The notes: a model not told the origin generated them from the letters alone. Positions 17,667 to 27,716 are shown, counted from the stretch's first letter. The stretch: DNA of 64,000 bases from CAIYTF01 sp963664845 (GCA_963664845.1 OY761615.1:682001-746000), one strand, 5' to 3'. Numbers and translations: made by a program.

Positions 17667-18650
17667 TCAGGGAGACTCAATAGTGTTTAAGATGCTTTCA
17701 ATAATGTTCTCTGAGGTTATTTCTTCAGCTTCGGCCTCGTAGGACGGAGCAATACGGTGTCTCAGAACATCAAATGCTAGCGTGCGGACATCTTCCGGAA
17801 TTACATAGCCCCTCCGGCGGATAAATGCCAGCGCCCGGACACCCAATCCAAGATTGATGGTTGCGCGCGGTGAGGCACCATAGGCTATCAGGTTTTTAAG
17901 ATTTGCCAGACCAAATTTTTCCGGCTCTCTAGTTGCCAGCACGATATCCAGTATATATTGTTCAATTTTTTCGTCTACATATACTTCGCGGACAAGTGCC
18001 CTGCCCTTCATAATATCCTCTGAGGAAATTACCGGCTGTGCCTGCGACCCTGTGGGATTCAGGTTTTGCCGCATGATCTTCAGTTCGTCCTCCCGGCTCG
18101 GATAGGATATCTTCACTTTAAGCATGAAACGATCGACTTGTGCCTCGGGAAGCGGATAGGTACCTTCCTGTTCGATGGGGTTCTGCGTAGCCAGAACCAG
18201 AAATGGCTCTTCCAGAAAGAATGTCTGTTCACCAATGGTGATCTGACGCTCCTGCATAGCCTCAAGCAAAGCACTCTGCACTTTGGCCGGAGCACGGTTA
18301 ATTTCATCAGCAAGGATGAAATTGGCGAAGATAGGTCCCTTCCTGATATGGAATGCACCATCTTTTTGATTGTAAATTTGTGTTCCCACCAAATCGGCAG
18401 GCAGAAGATCCGGCGTGAACTGGATCCTTTGGAATTTCGCTTTCATGCTCTGGGCCATCGTTTTGATGGCAAGTGTTTTGGCAAGTCCCGGCACGCCTTC
18501 AAGAAGAACGTGTCCGTTGCAGAGCAGGCCAATCGCAAGGCGTTCAACCATGCTTTTTTGACCAACAATCTGCTTGCCAATTTCACTGAACATCAGATCA
18601 ATAAAGGCGCTTTCCTGTTTAATTTTTTCATTTAACGCGCTGATATCCAC
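17667..18650 (-). CDS. moxR: MoxR-family AAA+ ATPase
   Basis: 327 residues. Walker A is GVPGLAKT (about residue 56), Walker B FILADEINRAPAKVQ and the sensor region ATQNPIEQEGTYPLPEAQVD, with arginine finger DRF following. The C-terminal lid is typical of MoxR (RALAFIRRRGYVIPEDVRTL). These ATPases act as chaperones that assemble metal-binding or complex proteins together with VWA partners. The start is GTG at 18650, preceded by AAAGG; a nearby ATG at 18655 is out of frame. It is the first gene of the eight-gene Bat operon. Confidence 0.92.
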   Translation of the reverse strand: MDISALNEKIKQESAFIDLMFSEIGKQIVGQKSMVERLAIGLLCNGHVLLEGVPGLAKTLAIKTMAQSMKAKFQRIQFTPDLLPADLVGTQIYNQKDGAFHIRKGPIFANFILADEINRAPAKVQSALLEAMQERQITIGEQTFFLEEPFLVLATQNPIEQEGTYPLPEAQVDRFMLKVKISYPSREDELKIMRQNLNPTGSQAQPVISSEDIMKGRALVREVYVDEKIEQYILDIVLATREPEKFGLANLKNLIAYGASPRATINLGLGVRALAFIRRRGYVIPEDVRTLAFDVLRHRIAPSYEAEAEEITSENIIESILNTIESP

Positions 18651-19379
18651 TTCATGTACCTTTTAATTAGTATCTGGAATAACAAATAAAATTAGACGAC
18701 CCTAAAGATAAAAAAGTTGCACAAGTTTTTGGGAAAAATTATGAAAAAATGGATCATACTTTTATTGGTTTTTACCGCTCGCTTCCCCACTCACCCTCAA
18801 CTATGCTGAGAAATAGTTGACATTTCCCGCATTTCAGCTTATATTGCAGATAATGCCATACGGGGTTTCACATCATCGGCGTTGAATCTATAGTTTGAGC
18901 TTTTCCGACCACTCTGGGTTTTGCGTTGCGTATTGTGCGCAAATGTACTATCTGGCATTTTTTTGCTACTAGCAGACATAAAAAGTGCTGATGAGCTGTT
19001 TGTTTTGATTATCTGAAGAACAATTTTAACGCGGTGTGACCTGCACACCAGTCAAATGCTTCTAGCTGAAAGAAGACTGTGTGTTACAAAAATTATCATT
19101 AGAACATCATCTATTTCCCTCGAAACAAAACTCCAATTCAGCTTACTGGATAAAACCATTCCCCTGTGCAGTTCTGGCAAAAACACCCAAACCAATAATG
19201 AACGAGGCAACTACTGGAGTAAACCAATAACCAAACAACAGGTAATATATCACAGGGTGTTCACCTTTTTCCCAAAGGGAACAATTACCCTTGCAACTGA
19301 TCTCCGGAATGAAGGCATCCTCCCGGAAATGATTCCTGCACCTTTGAATTTTTACAACACTTTTAATGGGAGAACAACT
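18651..19379. other. intergenic region between moxR and the secreted-protein gene
   Basis: About 730 bases holding the divergent control regions of the Bat operon (minus) and the 19380 gene (plus). One item stands out: an ATG at 18741 begins a 22-residue signal-peptide-like frame (KKWIILLLVFTARFPTHP) that stops at 18807-18809, possibly the remnant of a secreted protein. The rest has no frame I can support; a 69-codon minus-strand frame at 18839-19048 has no ribosome binding site or family. Confidence 0.4.
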
Positions 19380-21752
19380 ATGGCTCGAATCAGTTTACTG
19401 CTTTTCTTATTGGCAATATCGTGCAATCTAAGCCTGGCACAGGACACCCTTATAATTGATATAACTAAGGTGGATAAAGTAATTACCGGCATCGGAAAAA
19501 TATCCATGAAACCGGTTGAGAAAGGAGACTTTAATGCTATCGCTATTATTTTGATTAAGTATAAACCGGATCAGGCTGGGTATGATATCTCGTTCGTGAA
19601 TAATAAAGGGATGCGCAGCATCAAGTTACCTGAACATGGGAAGCTAAATACAAAAGTTTTTCCTGTTCAGAAAGGGATAATTACGGAATTGGACAATTTT
19701 CAATTGGGAAACGGCTTTAGGATACAATTCTATCCAAAAAATAGCGTAATCAGAAGTCGGTATTTCATCAATCCAAAAACAGCGCCAGCTAATGATCTAC
19801 GTGCATATTCACCTGATAATAATTCTGAATCCGAATTTAAATCCACTGGTGTAACTGGTATACCTTATTATGATGCACTCACGCTATGCAGTGAGTCTAA
19901 TTTCATAGAAAAACTAAATATTCTGACATATTATGCTGAACTTAATCCGGAAAGCACTGGTGAGCTAAAAGATCGATATAAAGAAAATCCCTTTATGGCT
20001 AAATATGTTGATGACTTCTTAGAGCAAAGCGTCCTTGGGGATACAAAATTACTTCGTTCTGAAGTATTGCCGCTGAAACTTCATCAAGGTTCGGCAACAG
20101 CGATGCTGTCATCGAACGCATTAGGAAGCGCAGACATCACTACCTTGGCAGATGGATTTGCCAAATTCCTTGTAGTGCGCGTGAAAACAGAATTGTCTGT
20201 TGCTTTTTTTGATAGGTTGAAAACCTTGCTGAATGATAAAAAATATGAGGATATGCAAACGCTGTTCCCGCAAACATTCACAACTCTCTCTGCACTAGGG
20301 GAACAAATTTATGACTACTCGGCATATCTCAATACACTGCGGGAATCCTTTGAAATGGATTTAAACAGTTTGCTGACCCATCTGCCATTAGTAATTAACA
20401 AGGAAAAATATCAAAGCTTCTTTGACGCACGCCCAAAAGTTAAGGCTCTTTGTTTAAGCTCAATATACATTGGACAATCACTGATTGACAAAAAACAACC
20501 AGGCGAAATCATCAGGAACTATGACATTTCATTGCTAAATACGCCTCAGTTGAAAGACGTTTCCGGGATAATTGAATTATTTAAATTGCTCTCTGAATCA
20601 ATGCGGTCAGTTGGAACTGATCACTACTGGATTTCCCTGGACTCAGCCAAATTGCTTCTCCATAGCTCAACTGCAGCTGAACTTTATTTGGGATTACTCT
20701 TCCAGCAAGGAGCAAATATTCAATTTAGTAACGGAAGCTTAAAAACACTCCTCAACCAGGCATTTACAGATGCTGGTGGAACATTGAATGTACAAAAAGT
20801 TAGCGACGTGAAAACGTACGTTTCAAATTTCGCAAACCAGGTTTCTATTGTTACAAAATATCAAAAAGAGCTGAAAACAAAGTCATCCGGAAAACTTGTG
20901 TTCACTGACTTCTATAATTACTACAATTCTGTTTTAACACTGATGGATTCACTGGTAAGTGTTGACCGGCTATTCCCCTTGACAAATCTCAAACCACTTG
21001 CTGAGTTAAAGAAATCGCTTACCGCCTTTCACACCGGAGGTAACATTGCAATGGATATTAACCGACGGAATTACAGTTCGGCAATCGTTAATTCTTTCCA
21101 ATTGTATCTGCTAATAAGCAAGGATGCAAAGACGGACGAGAAACATCCCGACATTTCCGGCACTGCGACCACTAATGGGAATGCCCTGTTAAAATATGGC
21201 TCTTTCATTGCTGCTCTTGCCCAGGCTCAAAATTCAGACGAAGCAGAAAAGGCAATCGAAAGCGCTGCGTTACCACCGGGAAGCTCAGCACAAAAAAGAC
21301 ATTCCTGCTTTGATATTTCGCTTAATGCATATACGGGAATATTTTGTGGATATGAATGGATCAGCAGCCAGGATCATACAACCAATTTCAATGCATACGG
21401 TGTCGCTGCCCCAATTGGAGTTGCTTTCAGTACAAGCTCTGGTGGATGGTCGCTTTCATTGTTTGGTTCATTCATCGATTTGGGTGCCATTGCAGCATTC
21501 CGATTTGCCAACGACCAGCTCTCAGAAATGCCGACGGTTCAGCTGAAAGATATTGTATCCCCTGGTGCCTTCCTTTCTATTGGTATTCCGGGTTGTCCGA
21601 TATCGGTGAACGCCGGCTGGCAGAAAGGACCAAATCTGCGAACGGTCAAGTCTGGCAATGCTGATTTATCGGATAAAACATACACACGCTTCAGTGTTGC
21701 TCTATCCGTTGATACACCCATTTTCAGCCTGTACAACAAAAAAGATGAATAG
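19380..21752 (+). CDS. large secreted protein of unknown function
   Basis: 790 residues. The frame is open from 19056, but the ATG at 19380 directly starts a signal peptide (ARISLLLFLLAISCNLSLA) behind GGGAGAACAACT, so I place the start there. The body is helical with a region near residues 140-600 that has no motif I recognise. The last 150 residues (CFDISLNAYTGIFCGYEW, then FLSIGIPGCPISVNAGWQKG) look beta-rich, with alternating polar and apolar residues and a glycine-rich pattern, as in an outer-membrane barrel or porin-like end. No catalytic motif was seen. It is a single-gene unit ended by a hairpin. Similar long proteins of this kind occur in Bacteroidota gliding or envelope contexts, but that is only an analogy. 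Confidence 0.7.
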   Translation: MARISLLLFLLAISCNLSLAQDTLIIDITKVDKVITGIGKISMKPVEKGDFNAIAIILIKYKPDQAGYDISFVNNKGMRSIKLPEHGKLNTKVFPVQKGIITELDNFQLGNGFRIQFYPKNSVIRSRYFINPKTAPANDLRAYSPDNNSESEFKSTGVTGIPYYDALTLCSESNFIEKLNILTYYAELNPESTGELKDRYKENPFMAKYVDDFLEQSVLGDTKLLRSEVLPLKLHQGSATAMLSSNALGSADITTLADGFAKFLVVRVKTELSVAFFDRLKTLLNDKKYEDMQTLFPQTFTTLSALGEQIYDYSAYLNTLRESFEMDLNSLLTHLPLVINKEKYQSFFDARPKVKALCLSSIYIGQSLIDKKQPGEIIRNYDISLLNTPQLKDVSGIIELFKLLSESMRSVGTDHYWISLDSAKLLLHSSTAAELYLGLLFQQGANIQFSNGSLKTLLNQAFTDAGGTLNVQKVSDVKTYVSNFANQVSIVTKYQKELKTKSSGKLVFTDFYNYYNSVLTLMDSLVSVDRLFPLTNLKPLAELKKSLTAFHTGGNIAMDINRRNYSSAIVNSFQLYLLISKDAKTDEKHPDISGTATTNGNALLKYGSFIAALAQAQNSDEAEKAIESAALPPGSSAQKRHSCFDISLNAYTGIFCGYEWISSQDHTTNFNAYGVAAPIGVAFSTSSGGWSLSLFGSFIDLGAIAAFRFANDQLSEMPTVQLKDIVSPGAFLSIGIPGCPISVNAGWQKGPNLRTVKSGNADLSDKTYTRFSVALSVDTPIFSLYNKKDE

Positions 21753-21787
21753 TCATCTCATCAACTGAGTTACATTGCAGTTTCCTC

Positions 21788-21823
21788 TCCCGGCGCTGTG
21801 TGTCAATACACACCGTGCCGGGA
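21788..21823 (+). terminator. long hairpin after the secreted-protein gene
   Basis: Stem 21788-21794 with 21817-21823, continued after one mismatch and one wobble by 21798-21803 with 21808-21813, loop of 4 nt. There is no strong T run, so termination may depend on other factors. Well-paired over about 15 bp. Confidence 0.55.
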
Positions 21824-21896
21824 TTGAGATATTTTAGCACAAACCTGCTCCTGCACCTATGTTCCCCGGTTTCCAAAATCTCAGAATAAATTTTTA

Positions 21897-21925
21897 TTGA
21901 CAATCATAACTTTAATTTCTATCTT
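21897..21925 (+). promoter_or_regulatory. sigma70-like promoter candidate for the pyrimidine cluster
   Basis: TTGACA at 21897-21902 is followed 17 bases later by TATCTT at 21920-21925, 66 bases before the first gene of the catabolic block. The -35 box is perfect; the -10 box matches four of six positions. Confidence 0.4.
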
Positions 21926-21990
21926 GAACCCCCCTTAGAAAAATGTGTGTTTACTAAAAATTCGAAGTTAATTTATAAAGGATCGGCGTT

Positions 21991-23445
21991 ATGAAATATT
22001 CCGCAGCCCTCAATGTCATTGATAATATTCTTTCCAGTGGCACCGGGCAAATGATGGACGTTATCTCCCCGCTTACGGGCGAGGTCATATCTGAAGTGTA
22101 TCTTTCCAACTATGCGGATATCGATGCTGCCGTCAAATCAGCTCAAAAAGCGCAAAAAGCCTGGGCTGCAAAGCCAATTAAAGAACGCGTACAGGTTTTC
22201 TTCCGTTACAAACGTCTCCTCGAAGAACATATGCAGGAGCTCTCCGAACTGGTTCACCTGGAAAACGGCAAGACCATTTCAGAGGCACAGGCAGAGGTTG
22301 AAAAGTCAATTGAAGTGACCGAGTTCGCCTGCTCCATGCCGCAACTTGCTTCCGGCGAAATCCTCGAAGTCAGCCGGGGTGTTGAGTGTCGCATTGAGAA
22401 GTTCCCCGTCGGTGTTGTAGCCTGTATCACTCCTTTCAACTTTCCCAACATGGTTCCCAACTGGACAATCCCCAACGCTCTCGTTCTTGGCAATGCAATG
22501 ATCCTTAAACCCTCTGAAGTCGTTCCCTTAAGCGCGAACCGCCTGGCAGAACTGCTCAAGGAAGCCGGCCTGCCGGATGGCATATTCAACGTGGTTCATG
22601 GTGCTAAGGAAGCAGTGGAAGCAATTTGCGACCATCCCGGTATTGATGCAGTCACCTTTGTCGGATCAACAGCCGTTGCAAAACTTGTCTATATAAGAAG
22701 TGCAGCAAACCTTAAACGTGTTGTCACCCTCGGCGGTGCAAAAAATCATTTAATAGTGCTGCCCGATGCACACGAAGCAATGACAGCGTCGAACGTTGCT
22801 GCATCCATGTCCGGTTGCGCGGGGCAACGCTGCATGGCTGCATCCGCAATGGTTGCCGTCGGACCGGTTGACAACATTATTGCCAAGCTTTGTGAAGAAG
22901 CAAGGAAAATCATTCCCGGCACTAACCTTGGATCTGTTATATCAAAAAAAGCAAAAGAACGTATCGAAGGTTATATTACCGAGGCGGAACAAGCCGGTGC
23001 CAAGGTGCTTGTCGATGGCAGAAATTGTATTGTTGAAGGAAGCGAAAACGGTTTCTACGTTGGCCCTACTGTCATCGATTTCGTCACACCGGATATGAAG
23101 ATTGCAACCGAGGAAGTTTTTGGCCCGGTACTCGCCATCATGCGCACCAACACCGTCGATGAGGCCCTTGCCATCCAGAACAAATCGCACTATGGCAACG
23201 CTGCGGCTGTCTTCACACAAAGCGGCGGAACTGCACGTTATGTAATGGAACATGCCAGTGCCGGAATGATCGGTGTTAACATCGGCGTTCCCGTTCCGCG
23301 TGAACCATTCTCTTTCGGCGGCTGGAACGAATCTAAATTCGGCACCGGTGATATAACCGGGAAAAGCTCAATTGAATTCTGGACAAAGCCAAAGAAGACA
23401 ACAACCAAGTGGAATCCGGAATCACAGATCAACTGGATGAGCTGA
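21991..23445 (+). CDS. mmsA: CoA-acylating (methyl)malonate-semialdehyde dehydrogenase
   Basis: 484 residues. An aldehyde dehydrogenase of the MmsA/IolA type: CITPFNFPNMVPNWTIP, the NAD-site FVGSTAVAKLVY, the catalytic Cys in SGCAGQRCMAAS, and the C-terminal NIGVPVPREPFSFGGW that is diagnostic for the CoA-dependent family. The reaction converts malonate semialdehyde to acetyl-CoA, or methylmalonate semialdehyde to propionyl-CoA, with NAD and CoA. As first gene of the pyrimidine block it would finish the pathway after beta-alanine (from uracil) or 3-aminoisobutyrate (from thymine) is transaminated. AAAGGATCGGCGTT precedes the ATG. Confidence 0.93.
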   Translation: MKYSAALNVIDNILSSGTGQMMDVISPLTGEVISEVYLSNYADIDAAVKSAQKAQKAWAAKPIKERVQVFFRYKRLLEEHMQELSELVHLENGKTISEAQAEVEKSIEVTEFACSMPQLASGEILEVSRGVECRIEKFPVGVVACITPFNFPNMVPNWTIPNALVLGNAMILKPSEVVPLSANRLAELLKEAGLPDGIFNVVHGAKEAVEAICDHPGIDAVTFVGSTAVAKLVYIRSAANLKRVVTLGGAKNHLIVLPDAHEAMTASNVAASMSGCAGQRCMAASAMVAVGPVDNIIAKLCEEARKIIPGTNLGSVISKKAKERIEGYITEAEQAGAKVLVDGRNCIVEGSENGFYVGPTVIDFVTPDMKIATEEVFGPVLAIMRTNTVDEALAIQNKSHYGNAAAVFTQSGGTARYVMEHASAGMIGVNIGVPVPREPFSFGGWNESKFGTGDITGKSSIEFWTKPKKTTTKWNPESQINWMS

Positions 23446-23506
23446 GCTTACCAATCTGTTTGGAACAGCATGATAACGGCAACTGTTCTTTGTCTCTGAT
23501 ATGTTC

Positions 23507-23546
23507 GGTTGAATAGCCGCAGACGTGACGGCAGTGTTATTCAACC
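23507..23546 (+). terminator. hairpin after mmsA
   Basis: Outer stem 23507-23515 with 23538-23546, inner GCCG/CGGC. Only a weak T run follows, so its efficiency as a terminator is uncertain. Confidence 0.4.
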
Positions 23547-23591
23547 TTCTGTAACGCCGGCTTGGACAGGCTGTTGTACAACTTAGACTTA

Positions 23592-23625
23592 GTCATTGCG
23601 AGGCCGCATCGGGCGAAGCAATCTC
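23592..23625. repeat. dispersed intergenic repeat, 'cattgcgag-gcgaagcaatctc' type
   Basis: The stretch reads tcattgcgaggccgcatcgg followed by gcgaagcaatctc. The same word pattern is common in intergenic DNA of many bacteria; I see only one copy in this window. Confidence 0.5.
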
Positions 23626-23899
23626 AATAATTTGGACTGAAAATTTATCTTAAAGTTGGCTCGTTTCAATCTTGATGAATTGTGCAACACGCTCTTTAAG
23701 ACAGAGAATATGAAACAAACAATTTTTGGGCTTCAACCACTGAATTTTATGAAGACGGGTTAATTGTAGCAGATATCAGCTTTTGTAATGAGCAAACAAT
23801 TCTTTTGACTTTCAGAGGGCACCTAAAAGTCTTGACGGTACAAGAATTATTTTATGAAAATTACGTTACTAATTATTTCAATATATTAAGGAATCATCT

Positions 23900-24775
23900 A
23901 TGGGACGCATAGTACGAGGCGGACTTATCCAGGCCACCCTTTCCATGTCATCTGAACAACCGATTGCGGCTATCAAGCAGTCGATGATTGAAAAACATCT
24001 GGCAATGATTGAAGACGCCGCAAAACAAGGCGTTCAGATTTTATGTTTACAGGAACTTTTTTACGGTCCCTATTTCTGTGCGGAGCAGCAAACCAAATGG
24101 TATTCACTTGTTGAACAAATCCCTGATGGCCCCACAACAAGGCTTTTTCAGGAAGTTGCCAAAAAACACAGCATGGTCATCGTTCTTCCCATTTATGAAG
24201 AAGAAATAACCGGCGTTTATTACAACACCGCGGCCGTCATCGATGCTGACGGGACCTATCTGGGCAAATACCGCAAACACCACATCCCCCATTGCAATCC
24301 CGGTTTCTGGGAAAAATTCTATTTCAAACCGGGCAATCTCGGGTTCCCTGTTTTCAAGACTGCGTATGCTGATATCGGCGTTTATATCTGCTACGACCGC
24401 CACTTCCCCGAAGGCGCCCGCTGCCTCGGCCTTAATGGCGCTGAAATCGTGTTCAACCCGTCTGCCACGGTTGCCGGCTTATCTGAATATCTCTGGAAGC
24501 TTGAACAGCCTGCTCATGCGGTTGCAAATGGCTATTTCGTCGGTGCGATCAATCGTGTTGGAACCGAAGCACCCTGGAACATTGGTGAGTTTTACGGTCA
24601 GAGCTACTTTGCCAGCCCCCGCGGGAAGATTATTGCCGAAGCAAGCCGCGACAAGTCCGAACTGGTTGTTGCCGATCTTGACCTTGATCAGATACTGGAA
24701 GTGCGGAACGTGTGGCAGTTCTACCGGGACCGCCGCCCGGAAACCTATGGAGCAATCTCCAGCGTGGATAAATAA
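23900..24775 (+). CDS. beta-ureidopropionase, nitrilase superfamily (N-carbamoyl-beta-alanine amidohydrolase)
   Basis: 291 residues. The nitrilase Glu-Lys-Cys triad is visible: Glu in CLQELFYGPYF (about residue 52), Lys in GKYRKHHIPH (about 125) and Cys in YICYDRHFPEGAR (about 160). It hydrolyses N-carbamoyl-beta-alanine (or N-carbamoyl-3-aminoisobutyrate) to the beta-amino acid, ammonia and CO2, the third step of reductive pyrimidine breakdown. Plant and bacterial enzymes of this branch have the same length. The gene is followed at 46-88 bases by the aminotransferase. AAGGAATCATCT precedes the ATG. Confidence 0.9.
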   Translation: MGRIVRGGLIQATLSMSSEQPIAAIKQSMIEKHLAMIEDAAKQGVQILCLQELFYGPYFCAEQQTKWYSLVEQIPDGPTTRLFQEVAKKHSMVIVLPIYEEEITGVYYNTAAVIDADGTYLGKYRKHHIPHCNPGFWEKFYFKPGNLGFPVFKTAYADIGVYICYDRHFPEGARCLGLNGAEIVFNPSATVAGLSEYLWKLEQPAHAVANGYFVGAINRVGTEAPWNIGEFYGQSYFASPRGKIIAEASRDKSELVVADLDLDQILEVRNVWQFYRDRRPETYGAISSVDK

Positions 24776-24863
24776 CTAACATTGGCATACACCGCAGGGA
24801 CAAGCGCTTCCTCTTAATAAGATGACGCGTGTCCCCGCTCTGATTAAAGAAACGGTAAAGATC

Positions 24864-26195
24864 ATGACACCCGAACAAATAGTCGATATTACTACTAAAT
24901 ACACCTATGGCACCTGGCGCTTCCAGAAAAACTGGAAACCCATGTATATGGCCGATGCGGAGGGCTGCTATTTTTTTGACGGCAACGGCAAAAAATATCT
25001 TGACCTCTCCTCACAACTTATGTGCGTCTCGCTGGGACACAAGAACCCTGCGGTCATCAAGGCAATTCAGGATCAGGCACAGAGCCTGGCATATGCCGCT
25101 CCCGGATTTGCAACCGAAGTGCGCGCGGTATTGAGCGAACTGCTCCTTGAAGTGCTCCCAAAAGGACTGGAGAAATTTTATTTTTCCACATCGGGAACCG
25201 AAGCCAACGAGGCGGCTATCAAAATTGCCCGCATGTACACCGGCAAATACAAGATCATTTCACGTTATAATTCCTACCATGGCTCAACTGCAGCGGCAAT
25301 TTCTGCCACGGGTGACCCGCGCCGGTGGTTTGCGGAACCCTCGGGCAAAATTGATGGTGTTATCTTTGGACCCGAATGCAACTGCTACCGCTGTCCGCTT
25401 AAACATTCATACCCTGATTGCGGAATTGCCTGCGTGGATTACCTTGAACACATGATCCGCAATGAAAGCAACGTTGCTGCCATTATCCTTGAACCCGTCG
25501 TCGGCACCAACGGCATCCTGATACCTCCGCCGGAATATTTCCCCAAACTCCGCAAAGTGTGCGACGAACACAACGTCCTCATCATTGCCGATGAAGTTAT
25601 GAGCGGCTGGGGCAGGACCGGCAAATGGTTCGCCGTTGACCATTGGAATCTGCAGCCGGATATCCTTTGCACGGCAAAAGGCATCACTTCGGCTTATGTT
25701 CCGCTTGGTCTCACGGCAACAACCATGAAAATTGCTGATTTCTTCAACGACCATTTCTTTGCACACGGACACACTTATGAAGCACATCCGCTCACGCTCG
25801 CACCGGCAATAGCAGCCATCAATGAGCTTAAAAGCCATAACCTGATAGAGCGCTCCCGTGAATTGGGAGAATATTTGCTGGGCCGTTTAACAGAACTGAA
25901 AGACCGGCATCACTCCATCGGCGATGTGCGCGGTCTCGGATTGTTCATAGCTGTCGATTTGGTTAAAAACAAAAAGACTAAAGCCGGCTTCAATACCAAA
26001 GAAGAAAAATTTGCAGGCAAACCGCTGCTCATCGACAAGATTGGAGCAGAACTGATGAAAAAAGGCATCTTCGTGCAAACGTGGGTAAGCCATTTCATCA
26101 TTGCCCCGCCTTTGATCATTACAAAGGAGGAACTCGATTTTGTAGTTGAAGCATTTGATGAAGTGCTGAGCATTGCAGATCAGGAAGTGGCGTGA
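24864..26195 (+). CDS. class III PLP aminotransferase, probably beta-alanine:2-oxo acid
   Basis: About 443 residues. PLP aminotransferase motifs include FSTSGTEANEAAIKIAR, YHGSTAAAISATGDPR, the aspartate in LIIADEVMSGWGRTG and the Schiff-base lysine in LCTAKGITSAYVPLG. The enzyme would move the amino group of beta-alanine or 3-aminoisobutyrate to a 2-oxo acid, giving (methyl)malonate semialdehyde for MmsA. A cluster of cysteines near residue 175 (GPECNCYRCP) is characteristic of a subgroup of aspartate-aminotransferase-family proteins in such clusters. An ATG at 24822 is in frame, but the ATG at 24864 (MTPEQIVDITTKYT) gives the usual start; ribosome binding sites are weak for both. Confidence 0.85.
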   Translation: MTPEQIVDITTKYTYGTWRFQKNWKPMYMADAEGCYFFDGNGKKYLDLSSQLMCVSLGHKNPAVIKAIQDQAQSLAYAAPGFATEVRAVLSELLLEVLPKGLEKFYFSTSGTEANEAAIKIARMYTGKYKIISRYNSYHGSTAAAISATGDPRRWFAEPSGKIDGVIFGPECNCYRCPLKHSYPDCGIACVDYLEHMIRNESNVAAIILEPVVGTNGILIPPPEYFPKLRKVCDEHNVLIIADEVMSGWGRTGKWFAVDHWNLQPDILCTAKGITSAYVPLGLTATTMKIADFFNDHFFAHGHTYEAHPLTLAPAIAAINELKSHNLIERSRELGEYLLGRLTELKDRHHSIGDVRGLGLFIAVDLVKNKKTKAGFNTKEEKFAGKPLLIDKIGAELMKKGIFVQTWVSHFIIAPPLIITKEELDFVVEAFDEVLSIADQEVA

Positions 26196-26369
26196 GACTT
26201 GCCCCCTGCTTCATCGGAAGAAAGAAACGGCACACGGATGACACTAACGTGGCACGAATATACACGGAGCGAGCTTCCATAACTGAAGTTTTTCAGCAAA
26301 CATCAGTCGGCTGGTAATTCAACAAACAACTAACAATTTAAATTTTTTCAGAACATTGAACAGGATACT

Positions 26370-27716
26370 ATGAACAACATTGCTCCAAAGCTCAGTATCG
26401 AAGAATACGAAAACAATTTCGCTGAACTGCATCCGGCTTTTACTCCGAACACGGCTGTGGCGGAAGCGAACCGGTGTTTGTATTGTTATGACTCGCCCTG
26501 CACCAAAGCGTGCCCGACGCATATAGATATTCCGGCGTTCATCAAGAAAATCGCCACGAATAACATGAAAGGCTCGGCAAAAACCATTCTGGAATCCAAC
26601 TGGGCTGCGCTCACCTGCGCAAAAGCCTGCCCTGTTCAAGTGCTGTGCGAAGGCTCCTGCGTGTACGTAGCAAAGGGTGAAGAGCCCATCGAGATCGGTC
26701 GCCTGCAGCGTTACGCCATGGACACTTTTTTCGCTGATGGAATGCCAAAACTCTTTGATAAGGCACCGGTCAACGGTAAAAGCGTAGGTGTAATTGGTTC
26801 CGGCCCCGCAGGACTTTCCTGTGCCGCCGAGCTCGCGTTGCTGGGTTATGAAGTCACTATCTATGAAGAAAAATCGCTCGCCGGTGGTCTGGGTATGTGG
26901 GGAGTTGCGCCCTATAAAGTCCGCAAAGAAGACAGCCTGAAAGAAGTGGCGCTGGTTGAAAGCCTTGGCGTTTCCATAAAAACCGGAATTGCGATAGGAA
27001 GAGATATTCCTGTTACCGATCTGATTGCAAAGCACGATGCCATCTTTGTTGGTATTGGCCTGGGCGAAAGCCCGGATATGGAAATAGAGGGAGAAACCCT
27101 GCCTGGCATCTATGGCGCACTTGAGTTCATTGAAGATGTAAAAAAGGAAAACTGGGATAAAGTAAATGTTGGCAGGCGTGTTGCCATCATCGGTGCGGGC
27201 AATACAGCAATCGATGCAGCCACTGAAGCCATTCGCCTCGGCGCTCAGGAAGTTTCTATACTCTATCGAAGGAGCCACGCGCAAATGTCGGCCTATGCGT
27301 TCGAGTTTGAGCTTGCTAAGAAAGATGGCGTGGTGTTTCACTTCCTTACGGCACCGAAACGCGTTCTGGGTACCGAGGTGGTGGAAGGAATTGAGTGCGT
27401 GAAAATGACTCTTGGTGAACCGGACGAAAAAGGAAAGCGCCGACCCGTTGCAGTCGAAGGCTCGGAATTTATTCTGCCGGTTGACATGATCATCAAGGCA
27501 ATTGGCCAAAACGCCAATACATCGTTCGTGCCAAATATTCCTGACCTGAAAATTTCACAGGGCAAATTGGTTGTTGACGAAACTACTTATCAGACCGGAA
27601 ATCCGAAAGTGTTTGCCGGTGGTGATTGCATAAATGGCGGCAAGGAAGTGGTTAACGCGGCCTATGACGGGAAACGTGCAGCTCATGGCATTCACCAATG
27701 CTTAACAGGAGCATAA
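26370..27716 (+). CDS. preT: NAD-dependent dihydropyrimidine dehydrogenase subunit PreT
   Basis: 448 residues. The N-terminal Cys clusters CLYCYDSPCTKACP and CAKACPVQVLCEGSCVY bind Fe-S centres as in the glutamate synthase small-subunit family; two dinucleotide-binding folds follow (GVIGSGPAGLSCAAELA and AIIGAGNTAIDAATEAI). FAD and NAD are bound here, and electrons pass to or from PreA. The gene starts with AACAGGATACT ahead of ATG and is separated by 235 bases from preA, which is unusual; the gap contains only a short GC-rich stretch. Known PreTA enzymes reduce uracil and thymine with NADH, but can run either way. Confidence 0.92.
   Translation: MNNIAPKLSIEEYENNFAELHPAFTPNTAVAEANRCLYCYDSPCTKACPTHIDIPAFIKKIATNNMKGSAKTILESNWAALTCAKACPVQVLCEGSCVYVAKGEEPIEIGRLQRYAMDTFFADGMPKLFDKAPVNGKSVGVIGSGPAGLSCAAELALLGYEVTIYEEKSLAGGLGMWGVAPYKVRKEDSLKEVALVESLGVSIKTGIAIGRDIPVTDLIAKHDAIFVGIGLGESPDMEIEGETLPGIYGALEFIEDVKKENWDKVNVGRRVAIIGAGNTAIDAATEAIRLGAQEVSILYRRSHAQMSAYAFEFELAKKDGVVFHFLTAPKRVLGTEVVEGIECVKMTLGEPDEKGKRRPVAVEGSEFILPVDMIIKAIGQNANTSFVPNIPDLKISQGKLVVDETTYQTGNPKVFAGGDCINGGKEVVNAAYDGKRAAHGIHQCLTGA

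Larger units (their letters stand above)
23446..23899. other. intergenic region with a hairpin and a dispersed repeat
   Basis: About 450 bases after mmsA. It contains a hairpin at 23507-23546 (9-bp outer stem ggttgaata/tattcaacc plus inner GCCG/CGGC) that may end the mmsA transcript, and at 23592-23625 a repeat of the 'cattgcgag...gcgaagcaatctc' type that is widely dispersed in bacterial genomes. The last 150 bases are AT-rich and probably hold the promoter of the ureidopropionase gene. No supported gene. Confidence 0.5.

Noticed and set aside
18839..19048. 69-codon minus-strand frame in the moxR intergenic region
   Set aside because: No leader and no recognisable motif; considered as a transposase scrap but not supportable.
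26319..27509. 396-codon frame antisense to preT
   Set aside because: It is the shadow of a well-supported gene on the other strand, with no ribosome binding site or family, and Cys/His content typical of antisense translation.
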